Shown here: positions 34,465 through 43,802 of the stretch, one piece after another | Layout of the letters: every line of letters starts with the position of its first letter | How positions within the stretch are numbered: position 1 is the stretch's first letter | From: Cadophora sp. MPI-SDFR-AT-0126 | Lineage: Eukaryota > Ascomycota > Leotiomycetes > Helotiales > Ploettnerulaceae | DNA: 64,000 nucleotides | Assembly (NCBI GenBank): GCA_020747065.1 | Contig: JAGMVK010000002.1 | Location: 186,001-250,000 of the forward strand | Reading direction: 5' to 3' | Position numbers and translations under genes: made by a program | Notes under the pieces: model-generated | What the model was told of the DNA's origin: nothing | The model's input: the letters and a program-made list of their open reading frames with translations, nothing else | Database searches by the model: none

Positions 34465-35117
34465 GATCGAGGCTTTATCAAGACAATCTTCGAATCTGTA
34501 TTTCAGATCTTGGAGACGGGAGACGACTCGATCGTGAAGCCACAATTATATATTCAGATGAGGAGAAAGCTTATCGTCTAGTGCATGCCTATCTTGTGAT
34601 CATCCTCGGTACGAAAGTAGATTGTATGAGTAATCCGGAGGCATTTGAATCTAAACAGCAGATACAACCGGCACCTCAGATACCGGCCGGAGGGTTTAGC
34701 TTTGATGATCATATAGCCTGAGGTTGACTGTTTCCCGTTCGGGTCAAAATTGGGTGAGGACGGTGAAATAATGGAGTGAGGTCGAGCTCAGTACTGTCCG
34801 CCAAATACGTAAGCGAGTGACTTGGAGATGATTGACTACAAGCTTCAGCCTTCATAGATACCTACCAAGCGCCAACAATTCCTTATAGAACGCTGCATCT
34901 TCTACTGCGCGCACGGTTCCAGTTTATCGAGCCGGATCAACCATTTGAAGCCCAAAAGACGCGTCTTTCGCGTCAATCACGCGTCGAAAATACCCCGCAC
35001 CAGACAGTCAACTCCAAGCATCCAAATCGCCGCTCAGGGAGCCTTGAATCGACCAACAACCAGCTCGAACGGCTTTCAAAGACCAAAAGCGCATCTGCAC
35101 GCCATCTAGTCTGAATA
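34465..35117. promoter_or_regulatory. Divergent promoter region, DUF302 and kinetochore gene
   Basis: About 650 bases between divergent starts. It has a GC-rich stretch with several ACGCGT-type sequences at about 34960-34985 (GACGCGTC and ACGCGTCG), which match the MluI cell-cycle box core. An MCB-like role would fit a kinetochore gene but is inference. Confidence 0.4.
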
Positions 35118-36167
35118 ATGGCACCTGAAGATGTCAGCCAGATCTACCCTCTCTACAACACAACCTTCTCGCTCCATCGAGTCACTCCTTTGCACACTGG
35201 CAGCAATGAACCCCTCAACAACTCCATACTTCGAGAGCTGGCGAGACAATTCCGTGATATATTAGCTGGAGAGGTTCTCCGCGGTGTACGAGTTGGTCTA
35301 GGACAAGAAGACGACGCTTTGGCACGCGTTGGAGCATTACAAACTGTAACATGGCGACTGCTGCCGGAGGAAGAGACATGGAGCGCGGAGGACGAGACAC
35401 AAATGGCGAACGATGATACCACGATGAGCTTGGCTGCCTGCAGAGGGATGATCATTACAGTCACATACGAGAAGATGGCATACAAGGCGATACTGCTACG
35501 AGATGAGAGGGGTGACTATCCAGATGCGTCGATGGTCACCGTTCGGGAGGAGACAGATGGATTCCAGCACTTCCCGCTGCTGCTGTCGAGGATGCCTGGA
35601 TCTCTACGGGAGACGTTCGCCAACTTCCTTATGGAGACGTTCGATACACGGGTCTCGGCCCTGCAATTCTCGAGCACATACCTCACAGATGCATTCGAGA
35701 GATACGTCGCGGATGTATCAATGGGTGAGGATGGAGAGCAATTAGACATGATCGAGAGGAGCCGAGCATTGAGGAACACGGTCAAGGAGACGCTGATTGT
35801 TGTTGGCTTCGATATCCCTGGTGTATCAGCGTGTCTGAAGACAATCGATATCAACATTTCAAGAGAGGATCTTCCTCGCATGCTTGCAAGAGGCAAGAAG
35901 TTTGGACAGCAGGGGAATAGTGATTCTCCATTTTTCGATGCATTGGCGACGTATATCAAAGGACATATGGCATTAGACTTGCGGAATGAGAATGTCAAGA
36001 TTGTGAGGGTTGCTTGTGGTGCCTTTGTCCTAGGTGCGGAAGGCAAAGTCAAGTTGACATATTTGGCGGGAAGTGGTGATGGGGAGTCTTCTCGAGGTGC
36101 AGCTACACGGCGCCTTGTCAATGGATTTATTGGACAGGCCGCTGGTGGTTCGTTATCAGCTGGTTGA
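35118..36167 (+). CDS. Kinetochore protein, Fta1/CENP-L-like
   Basis: Probable Sim4/CCAN inner-kinetochore subunit related to fission yeast Fta1 (CENP-L). It is a single exon of 349 residues. The N-terminus PLYNTTFSLHRVTPLHTG matches the conserved opening of the fungal Fta1 family, followed by the LAREF-like helix and GEVLRGVRVGL. The remainder alternates strands and helices with a conserved-looking TVTWRLLPEEE and a C-terminal block VRVACGAFVLGAEGKVKLTYL. No membrane segment or signal peptide is present. Family assignment rests on remembered motif similarity, so it is fairly but not fully secure. Confidence 0.72.
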   Translation: MAPEDVSQIYPLYNTTFSLHRVTPLHTGSNEPLNNSILRELARQFRDILAGEVLRGVRVGLGQEDDALARVGALQTVTWRLLPEEETWSAEDETQMANDDTTMSLAACRGMIITVTYEKMAYKAILLRDERGDYPDASMVTVREETDGFQHFPLLLSRMPGSLRETFANFLMETFDTRVSALQFSSTYLTDAFERYVADVSMGEDGEQLDMIERSRALRNTVKETLIVVGFDIPGVSACLKTIDINISREDLPRMLARGKKFGQQGNSDSPFFDALATYIKGHMALDLRNENVKIVRVACGAFVLGAEGKVKLTYLAGSGDGESSRGAATRRLVNGFIGQAAGGSLSAG

Positions 36168-36466
36168 AAGCAAGAAGCTCTCGAGAACAACACAATTTTG
36201 GGCAAGCTGCTCCAACATCGCCGAGATCAAATATGGAGACTATGGCCATCCACTTCGAAATAGACGATCGAAGTTCAGATTCCAGTATGGCAGACACCTG
36301 TGGAGCATAGCACAGTGAGATCGCCTCCCCAATCTACAACGCCCAAGAATGCGGCGTCCTGATGGAGTGGCCGATGCACTGGAAATCAAACAAACGTCGC
36401 TTTTGCTCCATCAAGCCTCTACAGAAGGTTCAAGCAGTAATTGAAAAAAAATAAGAAACAGTTCTC

Positions 36467-37198
36467 TCAAGGCTCTCGTTTGTCCTCATCGCCATTCATG
36501 TCCAATCTCAAAAACATGCCAACATGCTTCATGCCACCTTCAAACCAACTCCCCATCCCCTCATCAACCACAAACCCACACTTCTTCCATGTCCCAACAG
36601 CATTCACTTTGGCATGAATACCCACCAGCCCTTTCCACTCCCAACCATCCTCCCCACAAGCAAACCCCGGGTTCTCCTTGATCCACTGCAACATCTTCCT
36701 CACCAACAAAATCGCATAGCCCTGTCCACGAAACTCCTTAATAACACACAACCGCCCCAACTTCACATACGGCTCTACACCATCATGCAAGTCCGTCCTC
36801 CTATCAACCACATACCTGGGTGATGGCGAGGAAAACAGCGTCTCAGCAGACACAACCGGGACATCATCACCCGGAGCTTCAAATCTCGCACCTTCAGCTG
36901 GATGCGGATGATGCGGTGGTGGCACCAAGCGAACAGTACCTATTGGGCTCCCTTCTTGCTCGGGGGAGTATAGCACCATGCAACAGGATCGTGCATCGTC
37001 TCTGTCGAGGTGGTGTTTTAGTGGAACGGCTTTTTGCTCGGAGACGAAGACTGTGGCGCGGACGGTGAGGGAGTCGAGGAAGGTTTGGGGGATGAGTGGG
37101 GATTGTGAGGAGGTGGGGAGGAGTAGGTTGTATGTGTCTAGAACAGCGAGGGCGACTGCAGGCTGGAAGAGAATTTTGGGTGATGGTGAGGAGGACAT
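36467..37198 (-). CDS. GNAT-family N-acetyltransferase
   Basis: Acetyl-CoA-dependent transferase of 243 residues in one exon. The GNAT core is visible: strand LTVRATVFVSEQKAV with a conserved Arg-x-x-VF opening, IGTVRLVPP, the beta4 segment VKLGRLCVIKEFRGQGYAILLVRKML with the R/Q-x-x-G-x-G/A acetyl-CoA loop (RGQGYA), and the late GIHAKVNAVGTWKKCGF block common in GNATs. A loop rich in Pro and His (PPPHHPHP) sits after the third strand. Substrate unknown. It is convergent with the kinetochore gene, about 300 bases apart. Confidence 0.88.
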   Translation of the reverse strand: MSSSPSPKILFQPAVALAVLDTYNLLLPTSSQSPLIPQTFLDSLTVRATVFVSEQKAVPLKHHLDRDDARSCCMVLYSPEQEGSPIGTVRLVPPPHHPHPAEGARFEAPGDDVPVVSAETLFSSPSPRYVVDRRTDLHDGVEPYVKLGRLCVIKEFRGQGYAILLVRKMLQWIKENPGFACGEDGWEWKGLVGIHAKVNAVGTWKKCGFVVDEGMGSWFEGGMKHVGMFLRLDMNGDEDKREP

Positions 37199-37704
37199 TG
37201 TGTTGTCTGGCCGGACACGATGAGTGACGACTAGCTTTTCGGAGATGTTTGCTTGCTTGTGAAATAAAGCTCATGAGAACAAGAAGACAGAATGTCGAAT
37301 ATGTCAACTCTTCTCGTTCTCTTTATCTCGACTCATGTCGACTCATACTTGCCGTGAAGGGAGGCTGACTTAGCTTATTGCACGCACGTGACAATTTACA
37401 AGATGTTTTGAGGATGACTTCTGAGATGCAGTTCAATCGATACTTCTATGCAGGAACTCCCGAAGAATGCGGCTCCTATTAAAGCCATCACAACGATGAT
37501 GAAAGTGGGAGATGGGATAGGGTCGCAAATCCGAAAGTGGGGTCGAAGCTAAACCAGCGACTGTCTTGAGAACCATCCGATGTTTACCATGACTTCCATC
37601 GGATCATACTTCGCATTCAGCATTGGAGCCTCAAGCTTGTCAATCTACTTGTATACATCTCCAAACCTGAAGTCACTCGATTCCCAGCGTTGAGGCCGCG
37701 CAAA
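37199..37704. promoter_or_regulatory. Divergent promoter region, GNAT and acyltransferase-like gene
   Basis: About 500 bases between divergent starts. No coding exon is supported. Confidence 0.4.
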
Positions 37705-38813
37705 ATGCTCCAAATACTCTGCACCGGCACACCCCACTCAATCGGCCTCCAGCACGGCAAAGTCGCTTTCCTAGAAATCAGCCGTTCAATAGCCTTCTAC
37801 GCATCCTTATTCCAGAATATCTCCAAGCTGGACTGGCCAGCCGTCACTCAACTCGCATTGAAATACCAGCCATATCTCTCCTCACACTGGCCACAGTATG
37901 TGTCTGAAATGGAAGGCGTCGCGGAGGGCGCGGGCGTGAAGTATGAAGATATTCTGGCGCTGAATGTAAGGACGGAGATTGCATTTGGGGCTTTTAGTGA
38001 TGGATGTACTGCTCTGTCGTGGAAAGACGAGGGTGGGAGTATCTTGGCGCAGAACTGGGACTGGAATAATGAGTGAGTAGCTACTATCTTGTGAAGTGAA
38101 ACCTCAAAATATTGTGATTCGGTATTGATTTGAAATTCAGGCAACTACCAAATATGATCTGTCTCAAGATCGAAAAAGAATCCGGTCTCAACATCCAGAT
38201 GATCACCGAGGCTGGCATCATCGGCAAAATCGGACTGAATTCCAAAGGCGTAGGATGCACTCTCAACGCATTGAAAGCAAAAGGCGTATCTTTCACCAGT
38301 CTCCCCTGCCATCTCGCGCTCAGAACAGTCATGGAGTCTTCGTCTCGGCAAGATGCTATCTCAACACTCGAAGCTTCCGGCGTGGCGAGCTCATGTCATA
38401 TCCTCGTCGCAGACGCCACAGGTGGAACTGGTCTTGAATGCACGAGCGAAGATATTGTTAGATTGGAGATGAACGCCGACGGCATTGTGACACACACCAA
38501 TCACATGGTTGTCAAACATAAAGAGAGTGTTGTTGAAGCTCCGGATTGGTTGGCTGATACTAGATTTAGACTTGAAAGGATTGGTGAGTTGTTGGATGGG
38601 GTTAAGGGGCAGGGAGTCGGTGTTGAGACCGTAGAGAAGTTGTTGTTGGATGAGAAGATGGGGTGTGGCGCGTCTATCTGTCGGAAGGAGACTGATGTTG
38701 AGGGGAGCTTGGCGACTTTGTTTAGTATTGTGATGGATCTGGATGCGAAGACGGCGAAGGTGTCGATGGGGAGACCGATTGCGCCGGTGGAGAAGTTAGT
38801 CCTCGCTCTGTGA
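37705..38813 (+). CDS. Acyl-CoA:isopenicillin N acyltransferase-like Ntn hydrolase
   Basis: Self-processing N-terminal nucleophile enzyme of 346 residues (Penicillium PenDE has 357). Exons 37705-38072 and 38141-38813 join in phase. The autocatalytic Gly-Cys site is in DGCTALSW at about residue 99, so mature alpha and beta subunits are predicted with Cys as nucleophile. Other family blocks are LCTGTPHSIGLQHG, NVRTEIAFG, AQNWDWN, FITEAGIIGKIG-like MITEAGIIGKIGLNS, THTNHMV and ICR. No penicillin biosynthesis genes lie nearby, and no C-terminal peroxisomal ARL-type signal is seen (it ends LVLAL). It is likely an aatB-type homologue with another acyl substrate. Confidence 0.88.
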
Positions 38814-40150
38814 GGACCGTGGAAAATAATCAACAGTTTGAAAAATGTACAAGTGCCGTATATTTTTGACCTCTAATCTGGCGTCTAACAACAGTTCATA
38901 GGTAAAGAGAGGAAATTGACTTCAGTCATGGTCCATTGACCGTCGATTCTCATCCGAGCACCCCAATTCGTTGGCCAAAACACAATAGAAAGCTCCCAGA
39001 TAAACAGGTATTTCTCACATGGAACTCATCATGGCTGTCTCATCGACTGATGAAAAACAATTTTGTTGAGAGACCAGAGCGCGGTCACTATACACCCCAA
39101 CTTAAGCATAGCTGTAGCTGAGACCTCACACAGGCTCATTCTATTCCGGTATTATCTGGCAATACCTGACATCTTACCGTCAAAACTCTAGAAGACCGTG
39201 GACGGCAAACAGTGCTACTTAGTATCTCACAGACAAGATTTGGAGACGGAAGCTTTGCTGCAGCACCGGATCAATAATATTGCAGCAGCCGATGCAAGGT
39301 GTTGAGGCTTCAAAGACGCTTTCACAGTTGATGGTAAGGTTAAAGACACGTCAGAGGATGATAGCGATTCAAATGTGGCCATCAGCATCAAAAGGGCTAT
39401 TAAGATCCAAACGCGTCAGAACACGATCTGCGTCAAGGATGCCGCATCTCATGATGGAAGTCTATTCGAAGCGGGGGCTTTGTATACTCTTCTTGGGGAA
39501 TGCTCTGGTGGTGGCGTTGCTCAATTCTTTCACCTTTCAGGAATGCGATATCTCGCGATAGACTTCGAAACCATGTAGCCATTGGAGCAATGTCCAATAT
39601 CACCAGAGCTTCTGAAAAGTTTCAGGGCCTGCGATCCCGTCAATGTCATGAACCGAAATCTAAATATTGGCAATGGTGTTTAGATTGGTCTCGGCTAAGC
39701 CTGAATTGCCGGTTTACCCCTGAATCTCGCAACTGCCGAACCCCGCACCTCCCATGTTCGATGATCATCCGATCCAATGAGTGACACTTTTCCGGCATGA
39801 TCTCCGAATCCTTGAAGTGATCCTATAAATTTCCCAGGGGGGCTGACGGGTGTTCAACGGCAGAGTTCAATGTTTACGCACACTCGTTCGCTTAAAGGCC
39901 ATCCAAAAGATCATGTCGCCTTGTTGCCAATTAACCTTGGCTTAGATACATACCTAATATCTTTGGGTGAATACAACTGATGTGGGAGAGTTCAAGGGTT
40001 CAGAATGCCGAGCAATTATAGGACTATATAGACTTACCCTTCCCAGCCCAGATGGCGAGCTCTTCCACTTTTGAAGTCGAGAGAGAAGCAGCGCAGACTT
40101 AGTCGCATCCCGAGCCGCCCTAATCACACGGACCGATATCATCATACAAC
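38814..40150. other. Intergenic, possible orphan exon only
   Basis: A plus-strand frame at about 39310-39578 reads like protein (KRAIKIQTRQNTICVKD, GALYTLLGECSGGGVAQFF) and ends in TAG. It has no start codon or matching upstream exon that I can find, so it may be a gene remnant. TATATAG near 40025 may belong to the promoter of the next gene. Confidence 0.4.
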
Positions 40151-40927
40151 ATGTATCTTCCTATCCTCACTATTTGCGCGTCGCTCTTCGCAGTAGCTTC
40201 TGCCGCTCCTGCTGCGGTGGACTGCACTCAAGCCCTCCTCAAAGAAGCGACCGACACCTACCTTGCCGCGCAAAGCAGCGGCAAACCTCTCACTGGCGTT
40301 ACCGAGTACGTCGAAAACGACAAGACAGCCGTCATAGCATCTGGTATCCAGTCTCAAGCACTAAAAATCGACCACAATCGAAGCTACTACGACACCACAA
40401 CTTGCGCCACTTACACCGAAGTTGTTGTCGCGGACAAAGCCAAGCCATACGTGATCGGCACGCAGATACATTTGACTGATGGCAAAATCTCCAATGTCAG
40501 AAGTCTGGTGACCACGACTGGGGATTGGCTTTTCAATGCCACGGGAACGCTGTACTATACTTCGAGAGAGAACTGGGGTGTCATTCCAGAAGCAGACAGA
40601 GATACCCGTGCCGTCATTCAAGCTGCTGGAGACGCGTACCTGAATCTCTTCCTCGACAAGAAGACGGTCGTTCCATGGGGTGCACCTTGTGCTCGACTTG
40701 AAGGCGGATCGTATACTGGCAAGGGCCAACCAACGGATTCTTGCAATGTTGGTGTTCCAAGTGGCTTGGATCTCACAAATCGTCGATATGTGATTGATGA
40801 GACTGTGGGCTCTGTGGATGTCTTCTTGAACTTTGGGGGCAAGACGGGATTGCCCGATAGTCATGAGTTTAGGATTGAGAAGGGGAAGATCAGGTTTGTG
40901 CATACTATTACTGTGCAAAGGAAGTGA
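40151..40927 (+). CDS. Secreted protein with DUF8021-type domain
   Basis: Secreted or cell-surface protein of 258 residues in one exon. A clear signal peptide (MYLPILTICASLFAVASAAP) is followed by a mature protein with four Cys that could form two disulfides (VDCTQ, TTCATY, GAPCARLE, DSCNVG). Segments YVIGTQIHLTDGKISNVRSLVTTTGDWLFN, SRENWGVIPE and VPWGAPCARLEGG fit the fungal DUF8021 family, a cystatin/NTF2-like fold without known activity. ENWG and PWG are typical of the family. One N-glycosylation site (NAT) is present. Role unknown. Confidence 0.82.
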   Translation: MYLPILTICASLFAVASAAPAAVDCTQALLKEATDTYLAAQSSGKPLTGVTEYVENDKTAVIASGIQSQALKIDHNRSYYDTTTCATYTEVVVADKAKPYVIGTQIHLTDGKISNVRSLVTTTGDWLFNATGTLYYTSRENWGVIPEADRDTRAVIQAAGDAYLNLFLDKKTVVPWGAPCARLEGGSYTGKGQPTDSCNVGVPSGLDLTNRRYVIDETVGSVDVFLNFGGKTGLPDSHEFRIEKGKIRFVHTITVQRK

Positions 40928-43802
40928 ATTGCTAGGAGGCAAGGAAAAACATCAGATCGAATGGAGAACATTGATAGCTCTGGTATTGCCAAGATGACAC
41001 AATTTGCAGCGCAGATATAAAATATACTGTAACTTTCGTCGTTCCAAGATTGAATATCTGGATATCGAATCTAAAGCACAATCTATCTGAAAAGACATTG
41101 AGCGAAGCCTGGAGCCTGTGTTTAGCGAAATGGCCCTAGTGGACTAGTGAGTCGCTGAATTATAGATACTGTAAGGTTAATTCGCACCAAGGCACAACAC
41201 CGAGGTTCGGATGAGCTTACTATCCGAATAGGATATTGAGATTTCAAAGGTATTCGAGGGGAACACTCCTCCGACGGACAGTACTTGAAGACTTGAATTC
41301 TGGCTGAAAAGCTTTGATCATTTAGTTACCTGCCACAATATGAACGCCCCGAGTTGGCTAAAAGTGCAGCCACTTGCCCGGAGCGTCCACAAAGCGGTCA
41401 ACGAAACGAAACTAGAACTGTCGGTTCAATACCGAATATAAGCCAAGAATCAAACGTAAATATCATGTATATGCATATCAAGCTTGATGGTGTGGAAAAT
41501 CTGTATTGTTCTAAGAAGGGGTGGGAGATGCCAGAATATATACTGCCTCCCGAAACGCCACCGAATCGCCTCCGTAAGTGGCCCTACCCCCTATTCTAGC
41601 TGAGACATGCCTTGTCTGGGCCTGTGGACCAACAAGAACTTTGCTCCTCACTTCAAGTTCTGGAGTATCTTGACATCCTGTCGCAGCTGCTTCTGTGTGA
41701 AGGCACTATTTCTTCCCGGTCTTTCAACAGCAACTAAATTTCCTGTCTTCGTAAATTACGAAGTTCTTGTCGAAAGCTTCAGCAGTATCCAACCAATAGC
41801 TCTCTTTCTATTCTCATGGGCAGTCTCGGCAAAGAGCGAACCAATCAAGAAAAGCTTTTGAGGCCTGCCTGGCCAAGCCATGATCTGCATCTCGTGGCAT
41901 AGCCTCTCGGTATGCGGTGATCTGATTGAAGCTAAAGAGTGTGCGTTCTTGATTGGGAATATGCACATCTATCTCTCCGTAGTTTAGCCGCTGCATTAGA
42001 GAATTTCCCCTGCAATTATTATCGTACATGGCGACGATTGCTATGCTCCTGCTGGTCGGTAGAACATTCCGACATCTTATCTTTACGAGAGTTAGAGCCG
42101 CCCTGCCGTGCGTCGTCCGTTGTGTGCATTAGTGTGCATGCAAGTGGATAAAAATATTCCGCCAGAATCCTTCTCGGAACCTTAGTTCTCGTCTCACTGG
42201 TCTCCCGTGGACTGGACAAGAAAAGAAAACTACAATATGACAAACAAAGTCAAAAGCAGCACTTACATATAAGTATGGAATGTCAAAGTTGCCTTGGCAT
42301 ATACTTATGATTTAGGAAGAGTGACAATGACGCTCTTGTGAACAACTCTGCTCTTAGCTGGACTTGTAAAGTAAGAGATAAGCCTTCTGTCGGTCTGTCT
42401 GTAAGCTCAGCCCTTTCTTCGGGATTCCTCCTTTGTCCCACGCTCAGCTCCCGCGTGGCGGCTCATAGGCTAATCTAGTGTCCTTGCGTCACAGCGTCCG
42501 TCAAGGTTCTGCTTGCTTACGGGGACGCTCGGCGTCCCGCGAATTAGGTTCTGCATCTACATTGCTAGTGCATACAGAACGCCAAAACAATAGTCCCCTG
42601 CAAGAGCCGGCCGTGCCACGTCAAATTCTCACCTTTAACTAGTGACCTCGCATCCATAGGACCATAGTAGGCAGTTCCTGAGGTGGTGCCCTGTCAGATG
42701 CAAAGCCTCGTTGGCGTTGCTAGAAGTGCTAGTCTCCCGATTACCAAGGAATTAGTGAGCTAGCTCGGCAGGAAATAAGAAGCTCAATCTGTCCAAGACC
42801 ATGAATGGGCCGAAAAAAATCCATGGAAGCCCTGAAACCTTATTCAGAACTCTAAAGTCGAGGCTCGGATTAAAGCTTATTTTCTCGGCTCCATCTTTGT
42901 GTTCAAGGTCGGAGCGGAGAATTAGGGCTTGTGCAGATCCCGCTCGGAATCTGGAAGCCTAGTGCTGAGCACAACTCGTGTGCCCAAGGAGCAATTGACA
43001 ATTTGATCAGTACAGTGGAGCATTTTTCATAGTGGGACTGAGTCTAGGAACTCCGCGGTTTATAAGGGGTTTGAAACAGTGATCTGTGAACAAGAAGTAC
43101 TTGTGATATACGGATTATCAACGTTGTGATCTCAAGCCTTTGCAAGATATCCATGGCTCTTGATGGGCTCGCTGCGTGGCTTCGCTCTTCAGGTCAAAGC
43201 TTATCTCGAGGCGTACAGAGACTCCATCGGCAGAAAGACGAGAATGATGCTCCAATCATGATCGCAGCTGCTCAATATTTATTGCATAAGTTCGTCTCTT
43301 TTCCCAAAACTATTCCCAAACTATTGAATTCTAGACTGTATTAAGCACCTGTGCCTCATCTTTGTAAGCATCTGCCTGACTTCGACGTATACATCTGCAG
43401 TCCGAGGGATTCCCGAGGCGTTGGCCAAGATCATCTAATGGCTGAGACTGAGCTGACCAGGTCGGTCTGATCTCATACTTGCATACAAGCGGGGCAATGT
43501 GATAAGTTTGTCACAAATTGCAATAAGCTGACTCTGGAAGTAAGCTTTTCTTGGGGGTAAGTCTTGTCTTTCTCTTGTCGAAGCTTGTCGTCGAGCGCCT
43601 AATCGTCAACTCTCCGAAGATTTGGACACGACGGAGGCTCAGCCATAGCTGAGGACGGGGGTTTTCCAAAGTCTGATCACTGCTGGTGAAGGCAATATAG
43701 GTCGTACATTCTGTTCATACGGAGACTTTCCTATATTAACGTGGCATCCCCACCTGGGATTTACAAATTTTCTCAGCATGCTTCAACCAATCCTCAATCA
43801 AA
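40928..43802. other. Gene-poor stretch of about 2.9 kb
   Basis: No exon set with consistent phases was found on either strand. Short frames (for example 41337-41433 and 43153-43344) have no recognisable motif. A perfect 7-base inverted repeat with a 3-base loop lies at 42522-42538. I see no terminal repeats or transposase motifs. It includes the laccase promoter at its right end. Confidence 0.45.
42522..42538. repeat. Short GC-rich inverted repeat
   Basis: GGGACGC, loop TCG, GCGTCCC: perfect 7-base arms. It could be a hairpin or a palindromic protein-binding site; no function is implied by position. Confidence 0.6.

Noticed and set aside
37705..38813. Penicillin biosynthesis locus
   Set aside because: Only the acyltransferase-like gene is present; the synthetase and IPN synthase genes are absent from the flanks.
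43153..43344. Plus-strand frame MALDGLAAWLRSSGQ
   Set aside because: Short, without continuation exon or known motif.
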